Assembly (NCBI GenBank): GCA_900759335.1
Contig: CAAEUX010000036.1
Coordinates: forward strand, 1-64,000
Source of the DNA: an uncultured Collinsella sp.
GTDB lineage: Bacteria > Actinomycetota > Coriobacteriia > Coriobacteriales > Coriobacteriaceae
Length of the DNA stretch: 64,000 nt
Reading direction: 5' to 3'
Within the stretch, counting starts at the first letter, position 1; every line of letters starts with the position of its first letter. The notes beneath the pieces are model-generated. The model had not been told where the DNA came from, searched no databases, and worked only from the letters and a program-made list of their open reading frames with translations. Positions 15,951-24,177 of this stretch are shown one piece after another. The position numbers and the translations under genes were made by a program.

Positions 15951-17975
15951 CTACATCAAGTTGCAAACAGCTGCTGCGAAGGCAACGGGGTCCTCGGGCA
16001 GAATGCCCTCGACCAGCAGGGCCTGGTCATAGAGCAAACCGGAGTACTGCTTGATCTTGTCGGCGTCGCCCGCCTTCTGAGCGGCGACGAGCTTGGAAAA
16101 GACCGGGTGCTTGGCGTTGAGCTCGAGCACGCGCTGGCTCTTGGGCATACCGTCGGGCGCGCCCTCGGGACCCTTCTGGAGCACCTTCTCCATCTCGAGC
16201 GAAAGCGGGCCCTCGGTGGTGATGCACGCGGGAGCATCGGTCAGGCGCGCAGAGACGGCAACCTTCTCGACCTTGTCGCCGAGTGCCTCCTTCATGGCGT
16301 TAAAGAGGTCCTCGTTCTCCTTGGTGGCGTCCTCGGCCTCCTTTTTCTCGTCCTCGGTCGCCAGGTCAAGATCACCGGTTGCGACGTTCTTGAGCTCCAG
16401 GTGACGATCCTCAACCTCGGGCTCGGCACCATCGGCCAGGGCCTTCTCGGCAGCCTCGCGGGCGGCATCGTCCTCGTAGATCTTGGGCATATCGGCGGCA
16501 ACGTACTCACGCATAGTCTGGAAGGTGAACTCATCCACGTCCTGCGTCAGCAGCAGCACGTCATAGCCGCGGTCGAGCACGCCCTTTACCACGGGCATCT
16601 TGGCCAAGCGCTCACGCGAGTCGCCGGCGGCGTAGTAGATGGCCTTCTGATCCTCGGGCATGCCCTTGGCATACTCGGCCAGGGTAATCATCTTCTGTTC
16701 CTTGGCAGACCAGAACAGCAACAGATCGGCGAGCTCATCGGCCTTCATGCCATAGCTCGAGTAGATGCCGTACTTAAGACCGCGGCCAAAGTTCTCAAAG
16801 AACTTCTCGTAGGCCTCGCGGTCGTTGTCACGCATATCCTCAAGGTCGGCGGTGATCTTCTTTTCCACACGCTTGGCGATGGCCTTGAGCTGACGGTTCT
16901 GCTGCAGCGTCTCACGCGAGATGTTGAGCGACACATCGGCGGAATCCACGACGCCGCGGACAAAGTTGTAGTAGTCGGGCAGCAGGTCGTCGCACTTCTC
17001 CATGATCAGGACGTTGGAGCTGTAGAGTGCCAGACCCTTCTCGTAATCCTTGCTGTACAGATCGAACGGCGCGCGGCCCGGCACAAACAGCAGGGCATCG
17101 TACTCGAGCGTGCCCTCGGCATGGAAGCTGATGGTGCGCGCAGGATCGTCAAAGTCGTGGAACGTGGACTTGTAGAACTCGTCGTAGTCCTTCTGCTCGA
17201 CATCGGAGCTGCGCTTCTTCCAGATCGGTGTCATGGAATTGACGGTCTCGAGCTCCTGGTAGTCCTCGTACTCGGGCTTGTAATCGTCGCCGGCGTCCTC
17301 GGGCTTGGGTTTCTGGCGGCTCTTGGACACCATCATCTGAATCGGGTAGCGCACATAGTTGCTGTACTGCTGAATCAGGCTCTTGAGACCCCACTCGGTC
17401 AGGAAGCGATCGTAGGTCTCGGCCTCGCCGTCGGCATCGAGCTTCTCGTTCTCGCGCAGCGTCAGGATGACATCGGTACCGTGCTCGGCGCGCTCACCGT
17501 CCTCGATGGTGTAGCCCTCAAGACCGTCGGATTCCCACACATGGGCGACATCCTCGCCATAGGCGCGGCTGACGACCTTCACATGGCTGGCAACCATAAA
17601 GGCAGAGTAGAAGCCCACGCCAAACTGGCCGATGATGTCGACATCGGAGCCCTGCTGCTCGGCGTTCTCGGTCTTAAACTCCTCGGAGCCGGAATGGGCG
17701 ATGGTGCCCAGATTGCGCTCGAGCTCCTCGGCGGTCATGCCAATGCCGTTATCCGAGATGGTAATGGTGCGGGCGTCTTTATCAAAGGAGACGCGAATGG
17801 CCAGGTCGCCCTGGTTGATCTTGACGCTCGGATCCTGCAGGCTCTTAAAGTTGAGCTTGTCGACGGCGTCGCTCGCGTTAGAGATAAGCTCGCGCAGGAA
17901 GATTTCCTTATTGGTGTAGATGGAGTTGATCATGAGGTCGAGCAGTTTTTTGCTCTCGGTCTTAAATTGACGCAT
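15951..17975 (-). CDS. htpG: Hsp90-family chaperone HtpG
   Basis: A 674-residue ATP-dependent chaperone. The GHKL ATPase domain shows FLRELISNASDAVDKL, ISDNGIGMT and GQFGVGFYSAFMVA. The middle domain has a catalytic-loop region around NISRETLQQNRQLKAIAKR. The C-terminal dimerization domain is complete but lacks the eukaryotic MEEVD tail, as expected. The middle/C-terminal linker (about 500-560) is unusually acidic (EDEKKEAEDATKENEDL). The leader contains a terminator-like hairpin 31 nt before the start. A 150-nt repeat lies beyond the stop. Confidence 0.97.
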   Translation of the reverse strand: MRQFKTESKKLLDLMINSIYTNKEIFLRELISNASDAVDKLNFKSLQDPSVKINQGDLAIRVSFDKDARTITISDNGIGMTAEELERNLGTIAHSGSEEFKTENAEQQGSDVDIIGQFGVGFYSAFMVASHVKVVSRAYGEDVAHVWESDGLEGYTIEDGERAEHGTDVILTLRENEKLDADGEAETYDRFLTEWGLKSLIQQYSNYVRYPIQMMVSKSRQKPKPEDAGDDYKPEYEDYQELETVNSMTPIWKKRSSDVEQKDYDEFYKSTFHDFDDPARTISFHAEGTLEYDALLFVPGRAPFDLYSKDYEKGLALYSSNVLIMEKCDDLLPDYYNFVRGVVDSADVSLNISRETLQQNRQLKAIAKRVEKKITADLEDMRDNDREAYEKFFENFGRGLKYGIYSSYGMKADELADLLLFWSAKEQKMITLAEYAKGMPEDQKAIYYAAGDSRERLAKMPVVKGVLDRGYDVLLLTQDVDEFTFQTMREYVAADMPKIYEDDAAREAAEKALADGAEPEVEDRHLELKNVATGDLDLATEDEKKEAEDATKENEDLFNAMKEALGDKVEKVAVSARLTDAPACITTEGPLSLEMEKVLQKGPEGAPDGMPKSQRVLELNAKHPVFSKLVAAQKAGDADKIKQYSGLLYDQALLVEGILPEDPVAFAAAVCNLM

Positions 17976-18005
17976 GTGCAGTCCTTTCGCGCTACCCCCG
18001 TCCGC

Positions 18006-18030
18006 AAAAACGGCCCGGTTGCCCGAGCCG
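18006..18030 (-). terminator. Terminator-like hairpin in the htpG leader
   Basis: Minus-strand CGGCTCGGGCAACCGGGCCG followed by TTTTT ends 31 nt before the htpG ATG. It could terminate the upstream GNAT transcript or act as an attenuator of htpG. The only AT-rich promoter-like stretch I see (near 18050-18070) lies upstream of it, which favours attenuation or readthrough control. Confidence 0.55.
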
Positions 18031-18139
18031 CATCGCAGACCTGCTATGTTCAGACTTAGATTTTATAACCCAATAGCGCGCATATATACATACGGAATCG
18101 AAAAACTGTATGTCCGAGCGCTCCAATGCGTCAATTGCC

Positions 18140-18186
18140 AAGGAGTGTCCCCAGCTGCCGGCAGAAAAGGAACGTCCCTATCTGCC
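18140..18186. repeat. Imperfect 20-bp direct repeat at the GNAT 3' end
   Basis: AAGGAGTGTCCCCAGCTGCC (18140-18159) and AAGGAACGTCCCTATCTGCC (18167-18186) differ at four positions and are separated by 7 nt. The second copy covers the stop codon of the GNAT gene. Confidence 0.6.
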
Positions 18187-18678
18187 ATCTACGCGCTTGG
18201 CCATCCAGACATGGGGCTGGCCCTCGTCTTCGTAATCTACCGGGGCAATTTGCGTGTAGCCCGCCTTTACATAGAGCGGCAGCACGTATTCCTGCGCATG
18301 CAGCTTAATAAGCTTGGCGCCGGCATCGCGTGCACACGAAGCACTGGTCTCCACGATCGCACTCGCCAGTCCGCGACGACGCATAGCCGGCAGCACGGCG
18401 ACGCGCCCCATAATGTAGGTCTCCCCCGCCGCAACGCCTTCGTCCATGTCGCATGCCGGCAACACCGGGGCCTCTGCGTCAGCCACGCGCTCAAGCTCTT
18501 CGGGAAACACGCGCGAGCAACCGGCAAGCTCGCCGTCTACATAGAGCGTCACATGAATGCAGTTCGGATCCTCGTCGATAGCGTCGAACTCATTCTCGTA
18601 GCCCTGCTCGTCCATAAAAACGACGCGGCGCACCAACGCTGCGTCATCAAAGCATCCCGTCTTAAGTTGGATATCCAT
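18178..18678 (-). CDS. GNAT-family N-acetyltransferase
   Basis: A 166-residue acetyltransferase of the ElaA/YjcF-like type. The acetyl-CoA binding motif is seen as MGRVAVLPAMRRRGLASAIV (R/Q-x-x-G-x-G/A type). It is followed by GAKLIKLHAQEYVLPLYVKAGY, the C-terminal strand-helix pattern with a surface-exposed YxKxGY. ATG at 18678 has GAAAGGG 5 nt upstream; the in-frame ATG at 18696 does not. The acceptor substrate is unknown. Confidence 0.85.
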   Translation of the reverse strand: MDIQLKTGCFDDAALVRRVVFMDEQGYENEFDAIDEDPNCIHVTLYVDGELAGCSRVFPEELERVADAEAPVLPACDMDEGVAAGETYIMGRVAVLPAMRRRGLASAIVETSASCARDAGAKLIKLHAQEYVLPLYVKAGYTQIAPVDYEDEGQPHVWMAKRVDGR

Positions 18679-18717
18679 GGCTGCCCTTTCATTCAATGCG
18701 AACGTTAGGGACAGATT

Positions 18718-19368
18718 TTAGCGAAAATGAGCTCCGCGTACGCTAAACTTCGCGCGAGCCTTCGCCAGGCAGTCGTAATGACCCACGTTATGGGCATCGC
18801 TCGCGATGAAGCTGTACAGGTTCTGATCGAACAGGCGCTGTGCCGGCTTTTTCTCGCGACCAAAGCGACCGCCGGCAATAAAGTCCGCCGAAGCCTGCAG
18901 CTTGCAGCCCATATCGACCAGACGCTCCGCCACGCTTACATCCTTTTGAACCGCACGATAGCGCTCAGGATGAGCGATGATCACCTGGTAGCCACGGCAC
19001 TGCAAATCGTAAATCGTGTTCTCGTACTCTCTAAACGCATACGCATCGGCATGCGTCGAAAGTTCGAGCAGAAACTCGTTGGTCCCATCGAAATGCAAGT
19101 GCTCCGCGGCATCGATACCAAGCTCAACGAGCTTTCGATGGTTGACCTCGAAGCCCATCTGGAGCGGAAAACCGTCAGCGTTATCACGCAGCAGCTCAAA
19201 GGCATCCCACATCTTGTCGTAATCAAAATAGGGATCACGGCAGTGAGGAGTGCAAACGATTCTGGTTACACCGGCCCGCTTGGCAGCCTCGAGCATCGCC
19301 AAGCTCTCATCGAGATCGGCGGCGCCGTCGTCTACACCCGGCAAGATATGGCAATGAATGTCACGCAT
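18718..19368 (-). CDS. PHP-domain tyrosine-protein phosphatase (CpsB/YwqE-like)
   Basis: A 216-residue protein with the PHP metal-binding motifs in order: DIHCHILPGVDDG at the N-terminus, CTPHCRDPYFD, FEVNHRKL, IAHPERYRAV and ASDAHNVGHYD. This set is typical of CpsB/CapC/YwqE phosphatases, which dephosphorylate the tyrosine-rich tail of a BY-kinase. It lies 17 nt downstream of the kinase gene, supporting that role. Confidence 0.9.
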   Translation of the reverse strand: MRDIHCHILPGVDDGAADLDESLAMLEAAKRAGVTRIVCTPHCRDPYFDYDKMWDAFELLRDNADGFPLQMGFEVNHRKLVELGIDAAEHLHFDGTNEFLLELSTHADAYAFREYENTIYDLQCRGYQVIIAHPERYRAVQKDVSVAERLVDMGCKLQASADFIAGGRFGREKKPAQRLFDQNLYSFIASDAHNVGHYDCLAKARAKFSVRGAHFR

Positions 19369-19385
19369 AGGTCAGCCTTAATCAA

Positions 19386-20123
19386 CTAAACGTTTGCTCG
19401 GTTGGTGAAGATGCCCTTTTTGGAAGTCCCCTGATCGTCGGAGCCCTTCTTAACCTTCTTACCGTCCTTGGTGTAGTAGGAGTAGTAGTACTCGCTGGTC
19501 TCGGTCTCGCAGTAGTTCATAACGGTACCGATGAGCTTGACCTTCTCGGACTTCTTAAGCTGACCGATGGCGTTGAGCGCCTCCTCGCGCTTGGTGAAGT
19601 CCTCGCGCACCACGAACAGCGTGCCGTCGGTCAGGCTGGCAATCTCGGCAGCATCGATGAAGGTGCCGACCGGGGGAGCGTCGAAGATGACGTACTGGAA
19701 CTTAGCAGACAGTGCCTTTACCAGCTTGGCAAAGCGGTGAGAGACGATGATGTCGGCAGGATTGGGAATATGCGGCTCGGCATCAAGGAAGTAGAAGTTC
19801 TTCTGACCCGTCTCGACAATTGCCTGGTCAATGGAGATCTGCTCGGAAAGAACCGCATAGAGTCCGCCGCGCGAACGAACGCCGAGCATATCGGAAAGGG
19901 ACCTGCGGCGCATATCGGCCTCAACCAGGAGCACGGACTTGCCACTCGTGGCAATTGCCTGAGCAAGGTTAATGGAAACCGTAGACTTGCCCTCGTTGGG
20001 AATCGAGGAGGTAACGGTGATGGTGCGAATGGGGTCGTCCACGCTCGCAAAGCGGATGTTGGCCAGAAGGGTCTTGGCGGCATTCTGTACAACGAGCTTA
20101 TCGGTGTTCTTTGCCTTAGCCAT
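19386..20123 (-). CDS. Bacterial tyrosine kinase (CpsD/CapB-like)
   Basis: A 245-residue BY-kinase. Walker A is SSIPNEGKSTVSINLA (about residues 40-55), the A' Walker motif is VLLVEADMRRRS and Walker B is VIFDAPPVG. The C-terminal autophosphorylation cluster is EYYYSYYTKDGKK. In Firmicutes-type systems the kinase needs a separate membrane activator, supplied here by the gene just upstream. The 20126-18718 trio thus forms a complete Wzd/Wze/Wzb-type control module. No glycosyltransferase or Wzx/Wzy genes are next to it. Confidence 0.92.
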   Translation of the reverse strand: MAKAKNTDKLVVQNAAKTLLANIRFASVDDPIRTITVTSSIPNEGKSTVSINLAQAIATSGKSVLLVEADMRRRSLSDMLGVRSRGGLYAVLSEQISIDQAIVETGQKNFYFLDAEPHIPNPADIIVSHRFAKLVKALSAKFQYVIFDAPPVGTFIDAAEIASLTDGTLFVVREDFTKREEALNAIGQLKKSEKVKLIGTVMNYCETETSEYYYSYYTKDGKKVKKGSDDQGTSKKGIFTNRANV

Positions 20124-20125
20124 GC

Positions 20126-20782
20126 CTATTTACCACCTTTCATAGCCGGAATTCGGCCAACAACGGGAATGCCCAGGAGCTCTTCTGCCTCTTCGGCACC
20201 GCGGATGCGGGTGTTGAGCATGTCTGCCAAAACGACATAGGCAACTGCGATAAAGATGCCCGCGAGGAACGCGACAGCAACGTACAGCATACGCTTGGGG
20301 CCGCTGGGGGCTTCGGGGGTCTTAGCCTCGTCGATAACGTTGATGCTCTGGGCAGCGCCGACGTTCTGAGCGACCGTACTCACCGAGCTAGCTATGGCCT
20401 TTGCGACCTTAGCCGTCTCCTTGGCATCGGTGCCGGTAACCGAAAGCGTAATGACACGCGTGGTGGTCTCGGAGGAAACAGACACCTTGTAGTCATCCAG
20501 ATCGGTGAGGCCCAGTTCATTGGCTGCGCCGCTCTTAACGCTATCGCTATCCAGCAGCGTGGCGATATCGTTGGAAAGCATCTGACTCGCCGAGAGATCG
20601 TTGTAGCTCATCTGACCGCTATCGTCGGTCTTGGCGAGAATGTACATGCTCGTCGTCGCGGTATAGGTGTTGTCCATCGCAACGAAGGACACGATGCCCA
20701 TGGCGATCGCGCAGACCACCGGAAGGGTGATGACCAGCTGAAGGTGCTTCTTCAGCAGCTGGAACAGTTCGAGAAGGGTCAT
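20126..20782 (-). CDS. Wzz/YveK-like chain-length and kinase-activating membrane protein
   Basis: A 218-residue protein with two transmembrane segments (about 18-38, LVITLPVVCAIAMGIVSFVA, and about 170-190, MLYVAVAFLAGIFIAVAYVV) flanking an external domain. The Pro-rich motif PEAPSGPKR before the second helix is the classic Wzz signature. The cytosolic tail ending in RIPAMKGGK would contact the BY-kinase. Its stop codon is 2 nt before the kinase start. An ACAGG-AGAG-CCTGT inverted repeat at 20875-20888 upstream could be an operator. Confidence 0.88.
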   Translation of the reverse strand: MTLLELFQLLKKHLQLVITLPVVCAIAMGIVSFVAMDNTYTATTSMYILAKTDDSGQMSYNDLSASQMLSNDIATLLDSDSVKSGAANELGLTDLDDYKVSVSSETTTRVITLSVTGTDAKETAKVAKAIASSVSTVAQNVGAAQSINVIDEAKTPEAPSGPKRMLYVAVAFLAGIFIAVAYVVLADMLNTRIRGAEEAEELLGIPVVGRIPAMKGGK

Positions 20783-20916
20783 GCAGCTTGCCTTTCATTT
20801 CCCCAGTTCGGATTGACAAAACTGTCCGTATGTTATCGCATCTTTTTACCGAGACCAAACTCTATACATAAGAAACAGGCTCTCCTGTAAAAATGTCGGA
20901 AGCAATCGTAAAATTG

Positions 20917-20951
20917 CACAACAACGCCGCACCCGAAAGTCAAATGCGGCG
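20917..20951 (-). terminator. Hairpin downstream of phoR
   Basis: Minus-strand CGCCGCAT and GTGCGGCG close a hairpin followed by TTGTTGTG, 27 nt after the phoR stop. The U-tract is weak. Confidence 0.55.
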
Positions 20952-20977
20952 TCTACATCAATATCTATGTTGTATCG

Positions 20978-22402
20978 CTATGCGAATGGCTCGTCCTGCT
21001 GTATGGGAAACGTCACCGTAATGGTGGTTCCCACGCCCAACTCGCTCGACAGATCGAGCGTGGCGTGATGATACAGGGCCGCATGCTTGACAATGGCAAG
21101 CCCCAGACCGGTTCCGCCGCGTGCCTTGGACCTACTCTTGTCCACGCGATAGAACCGCTCAAATACCTTGCCCTGTTCTTCAGGCGCGATACCGATTCCC
21201 GTGTCGGCGACCGCAAGGAACGGATGGCCTTCGTCGTTGGTGCCGCACTGCAGCGTAACCGTACCGCCGGGTCGATTGTAGCGGATGGCGTTGCTTGCCA
21301 GATTATAGATGAGCTCGTCAATCAAGCGCGACACGCCCTCGATGACCACAGGCTTGGTCTCATGACTTATCGTCACATTCGCCTGACGGGCGACCTGTTC
21401 AAGACGCTGCTCGACCGCGTAGATGGCACGCGAGAGCTCAATAGGCTCCGTGGACCCAATGGGCACCGCCTCGCCCTCAGCTGCACGCTCGGCCTCGTCC
21501 AAGTTAGACAGCGTAAGGATATCGTTGACAAGCGCTGCCAAGCGGCCCGCCTCACGATAGATGCGAGCGCCAAAGTTGCGCAGGTCGCCCTCGCCCTCGA
21601 CCATGCCGTTTGCGATGAGCTCGGCATAGCCCGAAATCGCCGTAAGCGGCGTCTTGAGCTCATGGGTGATATTCGCCGTGAACTCGCGGCGCATACGGTC
21701 GTTGTCCGCTAGCACCGCCATTTGGCGCTTGAGTTCCTGGCGCTGCGACTCGATACGCTCAAGCATGGGGACCATCTCGGCATAGGCGTGCTCATAGCTA
21801 CGGCGTGGGTGGTCCAAATCCACCTCTTGCAACGGCGCGATGATGGCACGGGACTCGCGGCGCGCCATAAAAAACGAGAGTACCGCACCCGCTGCTGCGA
21901 TAAGCAGCATCGGCGCCACCATCGACAGCAAAATCGCCGCAACGCCAGGCTGGGCCTGCGCCAAGCGGACAACCTGGCCGTTATCAAGGGCGACGGCGCG
22001 ATACAGCATAATCTCGTCGAGCGTAGAGCTTGCGCGCTCCGCGGAACCCAAACCACTCTCAAAGGCCTCGATGACCTCGGGGCGATCGCCATGGTTGGGC
22101 AGTGTGGAAGGCGACGCCTCGTTGTCGTAGGCAACCGATCCATCCTTGTTAATCAGCGTGATGCGCAAGTCCTCGCGATCGAGACTACGCAAGAACGGGA
22201 TGGGCTCCTGCTGTTCGTCGAGAGCGGCAGCAATGAGCTCGGTTTCCTGCGCCAGATTGGCACTCGTGGCATCCGCCAAGGTGTTTTGCACAAAGAACGC
22301 ACCCAGCACCGTAAACGCCACGATAACCGCCATGGCGCAGACAAAGATCGTCACAAAAACGCGGTGCGACAGCGTATGTTTTCCCTGGGGGGCGAAGACC
22401 AC
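20978..22402 (-). CDS. phoR: Sensor histidine kinase, PhoR-like
   Basis: A 474-residue membrane kinase. It has one N-terminal helix (about 16-37), an extracellular sensor region, and a second helix (about 155-175, ILLSMVAPMLLIAAAGAVLS). The H-box is TANITHELKTPLTAISGYAEL (phospho-His about residue 246). N-box NLASNAIRYN, DTGIGIAPEEQGKVFERFYRVDKSRS, and G-box GGTGLGLAIVKHA follow. It is the second gene of a pair with the response regulator (3-nt gap). Placement downstream of pstB supports phosphate sensing. Confidence 0.88.
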   Translation of the reverse strand: MVFAPQGKHTLSHRVFVTIFVCAMAVIVAFTVLGAFFVQNTLADATSANLAQETELIAAALDEQQEPIPFLRSLDREDLRITLINKDGSVAYDNEASPSTLPNHGDRPEVIEAFESGLGSAERASSTLDEIMLYRAVALDNGQVVRLAQAQPGVAAILLSMVAPMLLIAAAGAVLSFFMARRESRAIIAPLQEVDLDHPRRSYEHAYAEMVPMLERIESQRQELKRQMAVLADNDRMRREFTANITHELKTPLTAISGYAELIANGMVEGEGDLRNFGARIYREAGRLAALVNDILTLSNLDEAERAAEGEAVPIGSTEPIELSRAIYAVEQRLEQVARQANVTISHETKPVVIEGVSRLIDELIYNLASNAIRYNRPGGTVTLQCGTNDEGHPFLAVADTGIGIAPEEQGKVFERFYRVDKSRSKARGGTGLGLAIVKHAALYHHATLDLSSELGVGTTITVTFPIQQDEPFA

Positions 22403-22405
22403 GGG

Positions 22406-23134
22406 TTACTCCTCCGATGCGGTGGCCGCGGTGTCGTCGCCTTTGGCACCATCGCCGGCAGAAGGCTCGGCCAAGCGGTAGCCCACGCCGCGCACGGTCT
22501 CGATGGCGCTGGCATGCTCGCCCAGTTTTTGGCGAAGCGTCTGCACGTGCACGTCAACGGTGCGCGAACCGCCGTCGAAGTCCCAGCCCCACACGCTCTG
22601 CAGCAACGACTCGCGGGTAAAAACCACGCCGGGCTTGCGCATGAGGTACTCGAGCAGGTCGAACTCGCGCAGGGTGAGCTTAAGCGGCTCGCCGGCAACG
22701 GTCACCTCGCGATGGCTGGGCGAGAGCACGATGTCGCCCACGCTGAGCACATCGCTCGCCTGCTTGACCATGCCGCCGCGACGCAGCAGTGCGCGGCAGC
22801 GGCTCGCAAGCTCCATGAGCGAGAAGGGTTTAGTCAGGTAATCGTCGGCACCGCCATCGAGCGCCATCACCTTGTCGAGCTCGGTGTCCTTGGCGGTAAG
22901 CATCATGATGGGCACCGTCGCCGTCAGGCGATCGGCACGTAGGCGACGCATAATCGCCAAGCCATCGGTATCGGGCAGCATGATATCGAGCAGCACAGCA
23001 TCGGGCACCCGTCGCGCCACGGCAGCTTTAAACTCGCCATCGCACGAAAAGCCCTCGGCCTCGATTCCCTGCTTGCGCAGCGCATAGACCGTCAAATCCC
23101 TGATGTTGTCATCGTCCTCGACGTAATAGATCAT
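22406..23134 (-). CDS. phoB: OmpR-family response regulator, PhoB-like
   Basis: A receiver domain (acidic pocket YYVEDDD, phosphoacceptor Asp in DAVLLDIMLPDTDG, conserved Lys in DDYLTKPFSLMEL) is followed by a winged-helix DNA-binding domain (LREFDLLEYL, SRTVDVHVQTLRQKL). ATG at 23134 (MIYYVEDD) has AAAGGGG 6 nt upstream; the in-frame ATG at 23158 lacks this. Length is 242 residues. Confidence 0.9.
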   Translation of the reverse strand: MIYYVEDDDNIRDLTVYALRKQGIEAEGFSCDGEFKAAVARRVPDAVLLDIMLPDTDGLAIMRRLRADRLTATVPIMMLTAKDTELDKVMALDGGADDYLTKPFSLMELASRCRALLRRGGMVKQASDVLSVGDIVLSPSHREVTVAGEPLKLTLREFDLLEYLMRKPGVVFTRESLLQSVWGWDFDGGSRTVDVHVQTLRQKLGEHASAIETVRGVGYRLAEPSAGDGAKGDDTAATASEE

Positions 23135-23198
23135 GTTGAACCCCTTTGCGGCCGGCATGACCGCATCTTAATCCTAAAGGTACCTTTACTAGATGGTA

Positions 23199-24074
23199 TC
23201 AGCCAAAACGTCCCGTCAAATAATCCGCCGTGCGCGGATCAGTCGGATTCTTGAAGAGTTGCGCGGTAGGCGCGTGCTCCACCAGCTCACCCAGCAAGAA
23301 AAACGCGACCGAATCGGAAATACGCGCGGCCTGCTGCATGTTGTGCGTCACGACCACGAGCGTGCATGTCTCCTTGAGCTCGCAGGCCAGCTGCTCAACC
23401 ACCAGCGTCGACACAGGGTCGAGTGCCGAGGTCGGCTCGTCCATCAGCAGAATGTCGGGCTGCACGGCAAGCGCGCGGGCGATGCACAGGCGCTGCTGCT
23501 GTCCACCCGAAAGACCCAGGCCCGACTCTTTGAGCTTGTCCTTGACCTCGTCCCACAGGGCAGCGCGACGCAGGGAGTCCTCGACCAGCTCATCGAGCAC
23601 GACGCGGTCACGCACTCCCATGCCGCGAGGACCGTAGGCGACGTTGTCGTAGATGCTCATGGGAAACGGGTTGGGGCGCTGAAACACCATGCCCACGCGC
23701 TGGCGAAGGCGGCAGATGTCGTAATCGCCCAGGATATCTTGACCATCGAGCGCAATCTTGCCCTCGATGCGGCAATCCTTGATGCCGTCGTTCATGCGGT
23801 TAAAGCAACGCAGCAGCGTCGACTTGCCGCAGCCCGAAGGACCGATAAACGAGGTAATCTGCTTGTCGCGAATCTTGATGGATACGTCCTTAAGCGCGTG
23901 GTGGTCGCCATAGAACAGGTTGAGGCCCTCGACGTCGATGCGCGTCGGCGAGGCGGCAAGATCCTGCGCCGTGGGACGAGTCGCGTCCCCGACTTCGCGC
24001 TCGCGCGCAGCCTCGGCTTGCGCCTCCATTAGCTCCTCGAGCTCCGTGGGCTCCATAGCCGCAGCAGCCGTCAT
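23199..24074 (-). CDS. pstB: Phosphate ABC transporter ATPase PstB
   Basis: Walker [22 protein letters not shown]-loop [22 protein letters not shown] (the NPFPMSI form is specific to PstB), signature [15 protein letters not shown] and Walker [16 protein letters not shown] are all present. An N-terminal extension of about 40 residues is rich in Glu and Ala. ATG at 24074 follows GGAGG at 8 nt. The partner genes pstS, pstC, pstA and phoU are not adjacent: upstream is an unrelated two-component pair. So pstB is separated from its permease, while phoB and phoR follow directly. Confidence 0.95.
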   Translation of the reverse strand: MTAAAAMEPTELEELMEAQAEAAREREVGDATRPTAQDLAASPTRIDVEGLNLFYGDHHALKDVSIKIRDKQITSFIGPSGCGKSTLLRCFNRMNDGIKDCRIEGKIALDGQDILGDYDICRLRQRVGMVFQRPNPFPMSIYDNVAYGPRGMGVRDRVVLDELVEDSLRRAALWDEVKDKLKESGLGLSGGQQQRLCIARALAVQPDILLMDEPTSALDPVSTLVVEQLACELKETCTLVVVTHNMQQAARISDSVAFFLLGELVEHAPTAQLFKNPTDPRTADYLTGRFG

Positions 24075-24177
24075 ACCGCATACCTCCACATCGATATCAA
24101 TTCAGCAGTATCGATAGTAGAAATCGCGGCTCATATGCACGTGAACGCATTGTCAGGTGTTTGTAAAGGCGCCTACG

